Position numbers and translations under genes: made by a program
Part shown: positions 50,121 through 59,715 of the stretch, one piece after another
Numbering within the stretch: position 1 is the stretch's first letter
Layout of the letters: the number at the start of each line of letters is the position of its first letter
Source of the DNA: Planococcus sp. MB-3u-03
GTDB taxonomy: Bacteria > Bacillota > Bacilli > Bacillales_A > Planococcaceae
Reading direction: 5' to 3'
Assembly: GCF_002833405.1 (NCBI RefSeq)
Contig: NZ_CP025135.1
Location: 849,501 to 913,500 of the forward strand
DNA length: 64,000 nucleotides
Notes under the pieces: model-generated
Database searches by the model: none
What the model was told of the DNA's origin: nothing
Seen by the model: the letters and a program-made list of their open reading frames with translations, nothing else

Positions 50121-50151
50121 GCGGAGGCTTGGATGCCCCCGCTTTTTTCAT
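50121..50151 (+). terminator. Terminator of the MFS gene
   Basis: AGCGGAGGC..GGATGCCCCCGCT imperfect stem followed by TTTTTT. Confidence 0.65.
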
Positions 50152-50240
50152 TCTCATGGAATTTTAATGTTCTCCTCAGCAGTCACTCAGTCCACGCGGA
50201 TATGATAGAACTATCATAAAGCGAGAAAGGGTGTTTGAAG

Positions 50241-51095
50241 ATGAAGAAAATGACGGCAGGAATGGCCGCAGTGATTTTATTGGCAGGATGCGGCACAGGA
50301 CAAGATACGAGCGAAACGACAACAGCGGATACTGAAAATGCGACGCAGCAACAAGGGGATGCAACGAACGGAGATAGCGACGCAGCGCAGGGAGAATCTG
50401 TTGAACAAGCGGACAGTTCGGAACAAGCAGCGCAAGATGAACAGGCATCATCTCCAGCAGCAAGCGGCGAGATCCGCGAATTCGACTTGGATTTGAAGTT
50501 CACGGATGACCGTGAATGGGAATTCGATTACGACCGCAACCAAGCTTCGATCGAGCGCGATTCTGGAGACCGGCTATCTGGCCAGGAAGCCCAAGATGAA
50601 TTTGCGCAACTTTTCCAAGCCATTCAGTTTTCAACGGCACGCCCGCTTGAAGACATCAAGCGTGAAGTGTTGGAGGCGGTCAATGCCCAGCAAGCGGATG
50701 TCCGGGAGTTTGAGCTGGATGTGAAATTCGAGTCGGGGGAAGAAATGGAAATCGACCACGATGTGAGAAACGGCGCAAGATCTGAAGAGCTCGATGAATT
50801 CTCGCTCGAACTGACATTTATGGGAGGCGGCGAATCGAGTTATGATTTCGAAAGCGATGAGCGGGAAGCGGAAATCGAGCGCCGTGATGGATCGGAAAGC
50901 GAAGGGGCAGGAGCACTCGATGAGATGGAGCAGTTGCTCGGCCAAGTCAACGTCACGACAGCCCGTTCCATCGATGATATGAAAGCTGAAGTTCTGCAAG
51001 CATTGTCGATCGATGCGGCTGAAGTAGAGGATTTCGATCTCGAAGTCGATTACCGGGGCGGCGAAGAAATTAAGTTTTCCCATGATATGAAGTAA
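50241..51095 (+). CDS. YusW-like lipoprotein with repeated domain
   Basis: 284 residues from ATG 50241; GAAAGGGTG lies upstream. Lipobox LAGC at about residues 14-17 (ILLAGCGTG) gives a lipid-anchored surface protein. An acidic, Gln/Thr/Ser-rich linker runs to about residue 75. Two YusW-type repeats follow, each of the pattern REFDLDLKF...FDYD/SYDF...ARPLEDIKREVLEAV: about 77-145 and 188-260, with partial third and intervening repeats (REFELDVKFESGEEMEIDHD, EDFDLEVDYRGGEEIKFSHD). Role unknown; acidic Asp/Glu content fits a halotolerant surface protein. Confidence 0.8.
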   Translation: MKKMTAGMAAVILLAGCGTGQDTSETTTADTENATQQQGDATNGDSDAAQGESVEQADSSEQAAQDEQASSPAASGEIREFDLDLKFTDDREWEFDYDRNQASIERDSGDRLSGQEAQDEFAQLFQAIQFSTARPLEDIKREVLEAVNAQQADVREFELDVKFESGEEMEIDHDVRNGARSEELDEFSLELTFMGGGESSYDFESDEREAEIERRDGSESEGAGALDEMEQLLGQVNVTTARSIDDMKAEVLQALSIDAAEVEDFDLEVDYRGGEEIKFSHDMK

Positions 51096-51103
51096 AGAGG
51101 AAG

Positions 51104-51127
51104 AGCCTTCTGCGGAAGGCTTTTTTT
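51104..51127 (+). terminator. Terminator of the YusW-like gene
   Basis: GCCTTC-TGCG-GAAGGC followed by T7. Confidence 0.88.
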
Positions 51128-51230
51128 ATGTGGATTTAAATTCACGGCAAAGTGAAATCAAAACAGCCGATTTTCTTTCGGTAAACATTCAGCTTTTCGT
51201 ATACACTGTAAAACAAAGGAGGTGGGCGTG

Positions 51231-52777
51231 ATGGCGATGCTTTTGGCGATTTTAGGCGGAATCGGCTTATTTCTTCTAGGCATGCAAATGATGACCGGCT
51301 CCTTGAAAGAGCTGACTGGAGAATTCATCAAAGGATGGATGAACCGGTTTGCGGGAGGCACCGGGCGCGCCATCTTTTCAGGCGCTTTCATCACGGCCAT
51401 CATCCAATCCTCCACAGCTGTTACGCTTTTGACAATCGGCTTCGTCAGTGCCGGTTTGCTCAGTTTTGCCCAGTCTGTTGGCATCATCATGGGGGCGAAT
51501 ATCGGCAGCACCAGCACCGGATGGCTCGTTTCACTTATTGGATTCAAGGTGGATCTTCAAGGGTGGGCGCTGCCGATCATTGGATTCGGAGTGTTGTTGA
51601 AGACTTTCCTTCCCGAGCGAAGCCCGGCTTACGGGTCGGTTCTTGCCGGATTCGGCCTGTTGTTTCTTGGCATCGGGGTTTTGCAAGAAGGAATGGGGGA
51701 GCTGCAGCATGCTGTTTCCTTTGCCGGGCTGACAAACATCTTCCTGCTCGTTTTGATCGGCATCATCATGACCGTCATTATGCAATCTTCAAGTGCCGCT
51801 GTGGCTACCACATTGACGGCTTTATTTTCAGGCGTCATCGAATTCGAACAAGCGGCGTATCTCGTTATCGGGCAAAATATCGGAACGACGCTCACCGCAA
51901 TTCTTGCCGCTGTCGGGGCAGGGACAGCAGCGAAGCGGGCGGGCTTGACGCATGTGTTGTTCAATATCGGGACAGCCCTGTTGGCGTTAATTCTAACACC
52001 TCAATTATTGCAGGCGACCGCTGCCATCACCCGGTTGATATTTGATGAATTCGACGCGGCATTCGGCATCGCCATTTTCCATACTTTGTTCAATGTGCTC
52101 GGTGTTCTGGTTTTTGCGCTGTTGATTCGCCCGTTCATCCGGTTGATCGAAAAAATCGTTCCCGAAAAGGCAATCCGTTCGTCCAGCATTTAAATCCTCA
52201 AGTAGCTAAACTTCCGGAAGTGGCGCTTGAAGCGGTTCATCAGACAATCCAATTAATCTTATCGGAATTGATGCAGCTGATGCGGATGGTGCTGCGGGAC
52301 GGCACGGTGGACCGGCGCAAAGTGGATACTTTGCATGGGGCAGCGATGGAAGTCCGTACTTTCCTCGACCAAATCCAGTCCATGCCGCAAGAGGCTTTTC
52401 AGCGGCATGTGCAGATTCTCCATACGCTAGACCATGTCGACCGCCTGCTGCAAGTGATTGAAGAGCCGATTGGCCGGGAAGCATACCAGGTTCACCCGGG
52501 CCTCACCGGCAAATGGATGCCACTGCTCGACAAAGCGCAAACCGAAATAACCGAAGACGAACAATTGCCGGAGCTGGCGCAAGAGTTCCGTGGTGCTTCG
52601 GAAGAAATGGCCGCCGAACGGAAAGCGCGGCGCAACGAATACTATATCCGTGCTGCTAAAAACGAAGCAGAGCTTGCGACGGTCTTGAAAAAAGTCGATG
52701 CCTTATTATGGTTCGACCGCTTGATCTATCATGCTTGGCGAGCTGTTGCGCGGCTTGAAAAAGCACAGCGGACATGA
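51231..52777 (+). pseudogene. Na+/phosphate cotransporter with C-terminal PhoU-like domain, one frameshift as read
   Basis: ATG 51231 follows AAAGGAGGTGGGCG. The membrane part has two QSST-type inverted repeats, IIQSSTAVTLLTIGF (about 59-73) and VIMQSSSAAVATTLT, and GANIGST/GQNIGTT, diagnostic of NptA-type Na/Pi transporters. The frame ends at TAA 52193 (IRSSSI), but one missing G near 52170 explains it: with it the protein reads IVPEKGNPFVQHLNPQVAKL into a PhoU-like helical domain (to 52777). Restored length 515 residues, normal for the family. The transporter part alone is intact, so it could also be a truncated gene. Confidence 0.85.
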
Positions 52778-52778
52778 C

Positions 52779-52814
52779 AAAAGCCCCCACCTGAATTGGT
52801 GGGGGCTTTTGTTC
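52779..52814. terminator. Bidirectional terminator
   Basis: AAAAGCCCCCACC-TGAATT-GGTGGGGGCTTTT. Confidence 0.92.
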
Positions 52815-52824
52815 TTTCATTCAT

Positions 52825-53817
52825 TTAGTTTAAAAACTGTGTATCGGTCAATTCGCTGAAGTCAGGTTTTTCTTTCAGGAATTTCAAGTCGAAGGATGAA
52901 TCGCCGAAGGCTTGGATTTCTTCGCCATCGATGTCCGTGCTGAAGAACATATTATCCCAAGCGCCGTCGATAACGGATTTTTCAAGCTCTTGGCCGGTGA
53001 TATCGTCGATTGTGGAAATGACGATTTCCTTGGATTCTTCCGGGTTTTCTTCAATATAGGCAGTTGCTTCTTCATGTGCGTCAACAATCGCTTGCACGGT
53101 TTCCGGATCGGACTCGATCAATTCGCTGGAAGTGACGAGAACCGATGCCGGAAGCGTCGTGCCGAAGGAAATTTCATCCGGTTCGATGATCACTTTGGCG
53201 CCGGTATTTTGAGCGAGTACAGATGCCCAAGGTTCCGGGGCGACCGCAACATCAATTTTGCCCGTTTCGAACATGGCTTCATATTGGGCCGGCTTGCCGG
53301 TTTGGTGGATCATTTCGCCGCCGATGCGGTTTGATGTGATGTCGTTTTCTTTCATATAAGTTTCGAACTGGACATCATGCGTGCAGCCGACGCGCGGTGT
53401 GATGAACGTGCTGCCTGGGATGTCTTCGATGGATTCGATGCCGCTGCCGTCACGTGCCATGACGACTGTTCCGCCGCTCGCGCCGCCAGCGATCATGCGC
53501 ACATCCGCACCGTTCGTATAGTTGTTCATCGCTGGGCCCGGGCCGACCAGGCCGCCGTCGATGTCGCCGGTTTTCAAGGCGGTCATGAAGTCGGAGCCGT
53601 CAGCGAATGTGACGTATTCGACATTCGTGCCTTCCGGCAAATTGCTTTCATAGAACTGCTGGTCTTTTGCGACCATTGCCGTGGCGTGGTCAAGGTTCGG
53701 GAAATAGCCGAGTACGATGGTATCTTCGGAATCGCCTGTTGCGGCACCTGAAGCTCCGCAAGCTGACAGGATCCCCGCAGCCGCGAGTGAAGTTAAAATA
53801 AGTCCGGATCTTTTCAT
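52825..53817 (-). CDS. ssuA: ABC transporter substrate-binding lipoprotein, sulfonate/nitrate type
   Basis: 330 residues from ATG 53817 (MKRSGLILTSLAA); GAGGAGGAA lies upstream. Signal peptide with lipobox LSAC (C20). The mature part is an SsuA/TauA/NrtA-like binding fold: GYFPNLDHATAMVAKDQQFY, then SDFMTALKTGDIDGGLVGPGPAM, PRVGCTHDVQF and APEPWASVL. It delivers the ligand to the permease encoded next. The location beside cysteine synthase points to a sulfur source such as alkanesulfonate or taurine; symbol is by family and context, not proof. Confidence 0.8.
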   Translation of the reverse strand: MKRSGLILTSLAAAGILSACGASGAATGDSEDTIVLGYFPNLDHATAMVAKDQQFYESNLPEGTNVEYVTFADGSDFMTALKTGDIDGGLVGPGPAMNNYTNGADVRMIAGGASGGTVVMARDGSGIESIEDIPGSTFITPRVGCTHDVQFETYMKENDITSNRIGGEMIHQTGKPAQYEAMFETGKIDVAVAPEPWASVLAQNTGAKVIIEPDEISFGTTLPASVLVTSSELIESDPETVQAIVDAHEEATAYIEENPEESKEIVISTIDDITGQELEKSVIDGAWDNMFFSTDIDGEEIQAFGDSSFDLKFLKEKPDFSELTDTQFLN

Positions 53818-53848
53818 AAAATGATTCCTCCTCAAATGGTTTTGGATA

Positions 53849-54604
53849 TTAGGATTCGAGTCCCCAGCGTTTCAGGACATTCTTTTCGATGCGTTGGAAA
53901 ATCAATTGGTCGACGACTGCACCGACGACACCGATGATGATCATGACACCGATGACGAGTGCCATATTGCCGAAATCGGAAGCATAGCGCAAAGTATAGC
54001 CAAGCCCTGGCCCGGCACTTAATAATTCACCGGCCATGAGCGCGCGCCAGGCAAAAGCCCAGGCGAGACGCGCGCCGGTTACAAGATAAGGGACCGACGC
54101 CGGGATGATGACTTTCCAGAATAGGTCGATGCCGCCGGATCCCATCGTGCGGGCTGCTTTGATATAAAGCGGGTTGACGTTTTTGATGCCTGTCCGGACA
54201 TTGAGCGTCATGACGAATGTACCGCCGAGGATGACGACGAAAATGATGGCGCCTTCCCCGAGGCCGAACCACATCATCGCAAGCGGCAGCCAGATGATGC
54301 TCGGTACGCTTTGCAAAGCCAGGACCATCGAGCCAATCGTGTCATCGGCCGTTTTGGAGCGGGCCAGCAAAATGCCGAGTGCCGTCCCAATCAAAAGTGA
54401 AACGGCGAGGCCGATCAACAGGCGCCGGAAACTCGCCACCAGGTCATAGACCAAAGTCATATCGGCGAATCCTGCGACCAGTGCGTCCCATACGCTGAAC
54501 GGCGAAGGCAGGATCGTTTCATGCCATAATTCGAATTGGGAACCGAGACCCCAGAAAACAATCAGTCCAGTGAAAAACAGGAGGCGCTTAACTGCGGGCT
54601 TCAT
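53849..54604 (-). CDS. ssuC: ABC transporter permease, sulfonate/nitrate type
   Basis: 251 residues from ATG 54604, 6 nt after GAGGAGC. Six membrane helices; the ABC-interaction loop is present as AARTMGSGGIDLFWKVIIPA (about 146-165), with the EAA-like Gly. LPSPFSVWDALVAGF near the N-terminus and SVPSIIWLPLAMMWFGLGEG are typical of SsuC/TauC. It is between the binding protein and the ATPase gene; its 5' end overlaps the ATPase 3' end (54588), showing translational coupling. Confidence 0.88.
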   Translation of the reverse strand: MKPAVKRLLFFTGLIVFWGLGSQFELWHETILPSPFSVWDALVAGFADMTLVYDLVASFRRLLIGLAVSLLIGTALGILLARSKTADDTIGSMVLALQSVPSIIWLPLAMMWFGLGEGAIIFVVILGGTFVMTLNVRTGIKNVNPLYIKAARTMGSGGIDLFWKVIIPASVPYLVTGARLAWAFAWRALMAGELLSAGPGLGYTLRYASDFGNMALVIGVMIIIGVVGAVVDQLIFQRIEKNVLKRWGLES

Positions 54605-55373
54605 AAGCAAGCTCCTCGTTTATGACTTTATCGATTTCACCTTTCAACAGCCCCATGATGCGTTCTTCGAGCGCGGCGACTTGTTGTTTATGTTCATCGC
54701 GCGGGCGTGGGATATCGACTTCGATGTCCGCGATGACAGTTCCGGGACGGGTGCCCATCACGACGATGCGGTCCGATAGCTTGATCGATTCCGAAATGCT
54801 GTGCGTGACAAAAACGATGGTTTTCTGCGTATCGATCCAGATTTTCTCCAATTGCCCGTGGAGCCGGCTGCGCGTCTGTTCATCAAGCGCGCCGAACGGT
54901 TCGTCCATCAAGAGCACAGCGGGGTCCATCGCTAAGGTGCGCGATCGAGACGCGCTGCTGCATGCCGCCCGACAATTCATGCGGGTAGTGGCCCGCGTAA
55001 TTGCTGAGCTGGACCATCTGCAGGAAATGGCGTGCGCGTTCTGCAGCTTGCTTGTTGTTCATGTCCTTGCGCAACGGAAACACGACGTTTTCCGTCACGG
55101 ACATCCAAGGGAACAAGGCTGCTTCCTGGAACACCATGCCGCGGTCTTTGCCGGGCTTCTGGACATTCTTTCCGTCGACGACGATGCCGCCGGACGAAGC
55201 GGAGGTGAGGCCGGCGATCATCGACAGCAAAGTCGACTTGCCGCACCCGGATGGGCCAAGAATCGAGACGAATTGGCCTTTCGGGATTTCAAGGTTTATA
55301 TCTTTAATACGGTATTGGCATTATTGTCTTTATCGGTATAGATCTTGTTGATGTGCTGGATTTCAATAAACAA
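54588..55373 (-). pseudogene. ssuB: ABC transporter ATP-binding protein, two frameshifts as read
   Basis: Product of the same operon. From TTG 55373 the frame reads FIEIQHINKIYTDKDNNANT, breaks at about 55302-55305 (one A missing in TTAAAGATATA), then continues KDINLEIPKGQFVSILGPSG with Walker A GPSGCGKST, and the Q-loop MVFQEAALFPW. Signature LSGGMQQRVSIA is followed by a second break near 54939-54942, where a CG pair is missing from GCGCGC; beyond it Walker B AVLLMDEPFGALDEQ and H-loop FVTHSISES follow. Restored length is 262 residues. The start codon is uncertain; no strong ribosome site is seen. Confidence 0.8.
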
Positions 55374-55482
55374 AATAATTCACTGGCTATAAAACCTACC
55401 TTTCCAATCGGATATCATTTAATAAAGTATAGTAGTTTTATAGGGATTGTCAATAATCTCGCGCAAAAAAGTTTCGGGCAAT

Positions 55483-55511
55483 AAAAAAAGAGAGGCATCT
55501 GCCTCTCTTTC
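55483..55511 (-). terminator. Terminator of cysK
   Basis: On the minus strand AAAGAGAGGCA-GA-TGCCTCTCTTT then TTTTATT. Confidence 0.9.
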
Positions 55512-55522
55512 CAAAACAAAAT

Positions 55523-56440
55523 TCATTCGAATAGGTTCATGCTCAAATAGCGTTCACCGGTGTCCGGTGCAATGCACAATACCTTTTTGCCGGCTCCGAG
55601 CCGTTTGGCGATCTCGATTGCCGCATAAATAGTCGCGCCGGCAGAAGGGCCGACAAAGACGCCTTCTTCCCGAGCGGAGCGGCGGAACATCTCGATGGCG
55701 TCTTCATCCTCGATCGCCATAATTTCATCGTAGATTGCCGTATTTAAGGTATCCGGCACGAATCCAGGGCTAGTACCGACGAGTTTATGCTTGCCGGGCT
55801 TGCCGCCTGACAGGACAGGTGAGCCTTTCGGTTCGACGACTGTAATGTGGAGGTTCGGCAAGTGATCTTTCAAGGTCTCGCCGGTTCCGGTAATGGTGCC
55901 GCCTGTTCCAGCCGAAGCGACGAATGCGTCGAGCTGTCCGTCCATTTGCTCAAGGATTTCAAGCGCCGTCGTGCCGCGATGGGCATCGGGGTTGGCTGGA
56001 TTTTCAAATTGCTGCGGGATAAAGCTTCCAGGAATCGTTTCCCGCAATTCAAGCGCTTTTTGGATCGCGCCAGGCATTTTATCGTCACTTGGCGTCAAGA
56101 CGACTTTCGAACCGAAAGCTTTCAGCAAATTGATGCGTTCTTGAGTGGCATTGTCCGGCAGTACGAGGATGGAGCGGTAGCCTTTTGCTGCAGCGACCAT
56201 CGCCAGGCCGATGCCGGTATTGCCGCTCGTAGGTTCGATGATTGTCGACCCTGCCTTCAATTCGCCGGACTCTTCAGCTTGCTTGATCATATTGTAAGCC
56301 GCCCGGTCCTTGACGCTTTTGGTCGGGTTGAACATTTCAAGTTTTACATAGACATCCGCTGCGCCTTCAGGGACGATGCGGTTCAATTTAACGACAGGCG
56401 TATCGCCAATCAGGTCTGTAATGGAATCAAATGGTTTCAT
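55523..56440 (-). CDS. cysK: Cysteine synthase (O-acetylserine sulfhydrylase)
   Basis: 305 residues; GAAAGGTTGTTTA precedes the ATG. PLP lysine K44 in NPTKSVKDRAA; EPTSGNTGIGLAMVAA is the substrate loop; GTGGTITGTGE binds the cofactor phosphate; the C-terminal TGERYLSMNLFE is typical. It makes cysteine from O-acetylserine and sulfide in the cytoplasm. It is upstream, on the same strand, of the sulfonate-type ABC operon only in map order; its terminator at 55483 comes first, so it is a separate unit. No S-box riboswitch is visible in the short leader. Confidence 0.93.
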   Translation of the reverse strand: MKPFDSITDLIGDTPVVKLNRIVPEGAADVYVKLEMFNPTKSVKDRAAYNMIKQAEESGELKAGSTIIEPTSGNTGIGLAMVAAAKGYRSILVLPDNATQERINLLKAFGSKVVLTPSDDKMPGAIQKALELRETIPGSFIPQQFENPANPDAHRGTTALEILEQMDGQLDAFVASAGTGGTITGTGETLKDHLPNLHITVVEPKGSPVLSGGKPGKHKLVGTSPGFVPDTLNTAIYDEIMAIEDEDAIEMFRRSAREEGVFVGPSAGATIYAAIEIAKRLGAGKKVLCIAPDTGERYLSMNLFE

Positions 56441-56689
56441 TAACTAAACAACCTTTCTATCGGATATAAAGGATATTACCTTCCATTGTAGTACAAAGCG
56501 AAAGGCTGTGCCATTCGCTTGTTTCAGGAGTTGGAGAATGCGTCAATATAATCTAGAAGAAAGTTTGTCGGTCCTTGCTCGGTTAAATAAGCAAAACGGG
56601 GTGAAATCTTCGACAAAATGCCAAAGAGTAGCGTACTATTTTGGTAACGGGAAATCGTTCGAATCATGCAACGGAAAGTAGGGACAGAC

Positions 56690-57342
56690 GTGAAAAACAA
56701 ATAGTGGTAATCGGGCTTGGGCGCTTCGGAAGCAGTGTCTGCAAGGAACTTTACGGAATGGGGCACGATATCATGGCGATCGATTCCAATCCGGAAACGG
56801 TGAGTACGATGTCCGATTATGCGAGCCATACGGCAACAGCCGATGCGACGGATGAAGGCAGCCTGAAGTCGCTAGGTGTCCGGAACTTCGAGTACGCCAT
56901 TGTCGCAATCGGCGATGACTTGCAAGCGAGTGTCTTGTGCACGCTCATGCTGAAGGAACTCGGTGTACCGAAAGTTTGGGTTAAGGCACGCGACCAGCAG
57001 CATCAAAAGATCCTCGAACGCATCGGGGCAGACCGCGTCATCCAGCCGGAATATGAAATGGGCGTCCGGACAGCACATCACATCGATTCCGAAAAGTGGT
57101 CGATTATATCAATCTATCGGAAAACTACAGCATCATCGAATTGGCAGCTTCAAAAAGTAATTGGCAAAACCCTCGGCGAACTGAATATCCGCAAAGATTA
57201 TGGCTGCATGATTTTGGCGATCAAGCACGGCGAAGATGTCAATATCGCGCCGCTGCTCGAAGACCAAGTGGAAGCAGGAGATATTTTGATTGCGATGGGG
57301 CATAAAGACGACCTCAAACGCTTTGAAGACAAAGGGCTGTAA
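56690..57342 (+). CDS. ktrA: KtrA/TrkA-type potassium uptake regulatory subunit, three frameshift sites as read
   Basis: Rossmann RCK-N domain VVIGLGRFGSSVCKELYGMG, ligand Asp in IDSNPE, then ATADATDEGSL; RCK-C domain at the end (IGKTLGELNIRKDYGCMILA), the site of c-di-AMP binding in this family. As read, a single frame from TTG 56641 to TAA 57342 runs through, but residues between DSEK (about 57094) and VIGKTL (57160) are out of phase: one A missing near 57094 and one A extra near 57157 hide KVVDYINLSENYSIIELAASK. One A is also missing after GTG 56690, the natural start (MKKQIVVIG). Restored length 217. It binds nucleotide and controls the KtrB channel for K+ uptake. Confidence 0.82.
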
Positions 57343-57381
57343 ACAACGACAGCCCAATCGACGGATAAAGGCGGTGGCTCA

Positions 57382-58046
57382 ATGAAAGTACGGATCGATT
57401 GGACGTATAAATCACCGAAAACAAAGTCGTGCAATTTCTCTCAGAAGAGCTTGGAGCAAACGAAGCGCTGATGGTGGCCGAGGACCTGGAACGCACAGGG
57501 CGCACCAAGCGACTTCAGTTTGCCGACCGGCATAACAGCAATTGGAGCGTCAAGGAACTGAAAAATTACGTCAAGGAAGTCGAAACGGAGCCGCATGACG
57601 TCATTGCCTATTACGATGGAGGCTTTGACCGCCATTCGAAACGAGCGGGACTCGGCTGCGCGGTTTACTTCAAGCAAAACGGCAAGGACTACCGGTTGAG
57701 AAAAAATGCGGTCATCGACGAGATCGACTCGAACAATGAGGCAGAATACGCAGCGCTGTCGATGGCGGTCCAGGAAATCGAATTGCTCGGCGTCCACCAT
57801 CTGCCTGTCCGCTTTATCGGAGACTCGAGGACCTTGGTCAATCAGATGAGCGGTGAATGGGCAGTGCCGGAACAAAGCTTGGCAAGGTGGGCAGACCGGA
57901 TCGACCAGCGCCTGGAAAAGCTCGGCATCCATCCCGAATACGAATTTGTCCCGAGAAAGGAAAACGCGGAAGCTGACCGTTTGGCAACACAGGCACTTGG
58001 CGAAACGGTGATTGAGAGCTTGATTGACTTGAATGCTGATAAATGA
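57382..58046 (+). CDS. RNase H-fold protein with N-terminal extension, one frameshift as read
   Basis: Probable start ATG 57382 (MKVRIDWTYK), after AAAGGCGGTGG. One A is missing near 57409-57411; adding it joins YK to ITENKVVQFLSEEL and leaves one frame to TGA 58046, 221 residues. As read the open frame is GTG 57429-58046. The C-terminal half is a type 1 RNase H fold: D in YYDGGFD, E in NNEAEYAAL, D in FIGDSRT and D in ENAEADRLA, the four metal ligands. It resembles the Firmicute RnhA-like family (YpdQ/YpeP type); true RNase activity is not shown. Confidence 0.8.
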
Positions 58047-58060
58047 ATAAATAATGGGTG

Positions 58061-58094
58061 GTTGCCAGGAATAAGGACTCCTGGCAACTTTTTC
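58061..58094 (+). terminator. Terminator
   Basis: GTTGCCAGGA-ATAAGGAC-TCCTGGCAAC followed by TTTTT. Confidence 0.92.
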
Positions 58095-58241
58095 TATTCC
58101 ACGTAAGTTTGTATCACTTTACATGCCAAATCACTCAAATTTATCAGAATAGTTAGATATCTATTGAAATTATCTTGTGTAGGGTGTATAAATGAGGTGT
58201 ACAAAAGTTATACAAATACTATATGGAAAGAGGTTGGACAC

Positions 58242-59042
58242 ATGAAGAAGTTATCTGTCTCTCTTGTCGCAATGCTGGTGCTGTTTTCGCTTCTCGGATC
58301 TTTGGTCATGGCGGATGAACACGGTGACATGGCAAAAGTTCGGGTGTTGCACGCTTCACCTGATGCCCCTGCAGTAGATGTGTACGTCAACGGGGATTTA
58401 ACGCTCGAAGAAGTACCATTCAAGACGGATTCCGGATATTTGGAAGTCCCGGCTGGAACACATGATGTAGAAGTATTCGCTGCAGGTACTGAATATGCAG
58501 CAGGAGAAGGCGTTTTGCAGGCTGATCTGGAAGTGGAAGCCGGTAAAGCTTATACAGTCGCAGCAGCCAACCTCTTGGAGTCCATCGAATTTGTAGTAGC
58601 TGAAGATTCCATGGAAGTCACTGAAGGCCAGGCGAAAATCCGCGTCGGCCATTTGTCCCCGGATGCCCCGGCAGTTGATGTTGGGATCATCGGAGGAGAT
58701 GCGCTGTTCAGCGGAGCCGAGTTCCCGGGAATCACGGATTATGCAGAAGTAGCTCCTGACACGTACGACTTGGAAATCCGTTTGCCGGATGGCACACAAG
58801 TATTGCCGCTCGAAGGAACTGAACTTGCTGCAGATACTGTCTACTCTGTCTTTGCAGTCAACACAGTCGATTCCCTTGAAGTGATCGCCCTTGTCGATTA
58901 CGAAGCGGCTGCATCGCCGGATGAAATGCCGACAACTGGACTTAGCACGCCTGAACAATCCCAGTCCATGTGGCTGCTGGTCGGTGGCGCGTTGTTCTTG
59001 GTAGCAGCTAGCGGGCTTGTGTGGAGAAAACGATTTCAATAA
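58242..59042 (+). CDS. DUF4397 surface protein with LPXTG-like sorting signal
   Basis: 266 residues from ATG 58242 (MKKLSVSLVAM), 7 nt after AAAGAGGTTGG. Signal peptide (about 1-28). Two DUF4397 repeats, each with an SPDAPAVDV core: VRVLHASPDAPAVDVYVNG (about 34-52) and IRVGHLSPDAPAVDVGIIGG (about 133-152), beta-rich and acidic. The C-terminus is a sorting signal: DEMPTTG (LPXTG with Met for Leu), a 10-residue spacer, a 19-residue hydrophobic stretch and RKRF. The next gene encodes a sortase and overlaps its end, so this is the probable substrate, attached to the wall. Confidence 0.85.
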   Translation: MKKLSVSLVAMLVLFSLLGSLVMADEHGDMAKVRVLHASPDAPAVDVYVNGDLTLEEVPFKTDSGYLEVPAGTHDVEVFAAGTEYAAGEGVLQADLEVEAGKAYTVAAANLLESIEFVVAEDSMEVTEGQAKIRVGHLSPDAPAVDVGIIGGDALFSGAEFPGITDYAEVAPDTYDLEIRLPDGTQVLPLEGTELAADTVYSVFAVNTVDSLEVIALVDYEAAASPDEMPTTGLSTPEQSQSMWLLVGGALFLVAASGLVWRKRFQ

Positions 59043-59712
59043 ATTCGCATTGCTCCTCGCTGCCGTATTTCTTGCGGGATGTACGTCTGCCCCGCAAGAT
59101 GAAGTGAGTATCCGCAGTGCGGAAGTCGGCTTTTCCGCCAAAGCGGAAGCGGCGATATCAGAACAACCGAAAGAAGCAGGGGAGGCGAAAGCCGCTGAGA
59201 AAGAAAAACCGGCGGCTGAGCCGAAGTCAAAGCAGGCGGGCAACCCGATCAATGAACTGAACCAGCCAGGCATCGCGCCAGAGACGCTGTCCATCCCATC
59301 CATTGGGGTGGAAGCGGATGTCACGCATCTCGGCGTGACCGATACGGGGGAAATGGCGGTGCCGGATAACGGCGAGGAACTGAGCTGGTTTTCTCCGGGC
59401 TACCGACCGGGCCAAAGAGGGCGGTCGGTCATAGCGGGACATGTCGATGATTTGGACGGCCCGGCTGTGTTTTGGGATTTGACGGAGCTCGAGCCGGGAG
59501 ATGAGATTTTCGTCTCCGGCGACGATCGCGAGCTGCGGTTCAAGGTCCACACGATGGAGTCAGTGCCGCTCGATTTGGCGGATGTCGATTCGGTCTTCGG
59601 CTATCATTCGTCCCCCGAACTGGTGCTGATTACCTGCTCCGGAACCTATGATTATGACCGGGGCACGAGGGAAGAACGCTTGATCGTCTACGCCTCGCTT
59701 GTACAAGAATAG
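59017..59712 (+). CDS. Class F-like sortase with lipobox
   Basis: Read from TTG 59017 (231 residues), overlapping the DUF4397 gene by 26 nt. The start is unsure: GGAG at 59023 suggests ATG near 59033, which would need one missing G (MFNKFALLLAAV). The N-terminus has a hydrophobic segment and lipobox LAGC (C22), then a charged linker (about 30-85). The catalytic domain has H142 in IAGHVDD, C207 in LITCSGTYD and R221 in EERLIVYA, as in class F/D sortases, with IPSIGVEADVTHLGV at its start. It probably joins the upstream MPTTG protein to the cell wall. Confidence 0.82.
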   Translation: MCGENDFNKFALLLAAVFLAGCTSAPQDEVSIRSAEVGFSAKAEAAISEQPKEAGEAKAAEKEKPAAEPKSKQAGNPINELNQPGIAPETLSIPSIGVEADVTHLGVTDTGEMAVPDNGEELSWFSPGYRPGQRGRSVIAGHVDDLDGPAVFWDLTELEPGDEIFVSGDDRELRFKVHTMESVPLDLADVDSVFGYHSSPELVLITCSGTYDYDRGTREERLIVYASLVQE

Positions 59713-59715
59713 GAA

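Noticed and set aside
56441..56640. S-box or T-box riboswitch in the cysK leader
   Set aside because: The leader is short and shows no kink-turn, T-box sequence or terminator upstream of the gene.
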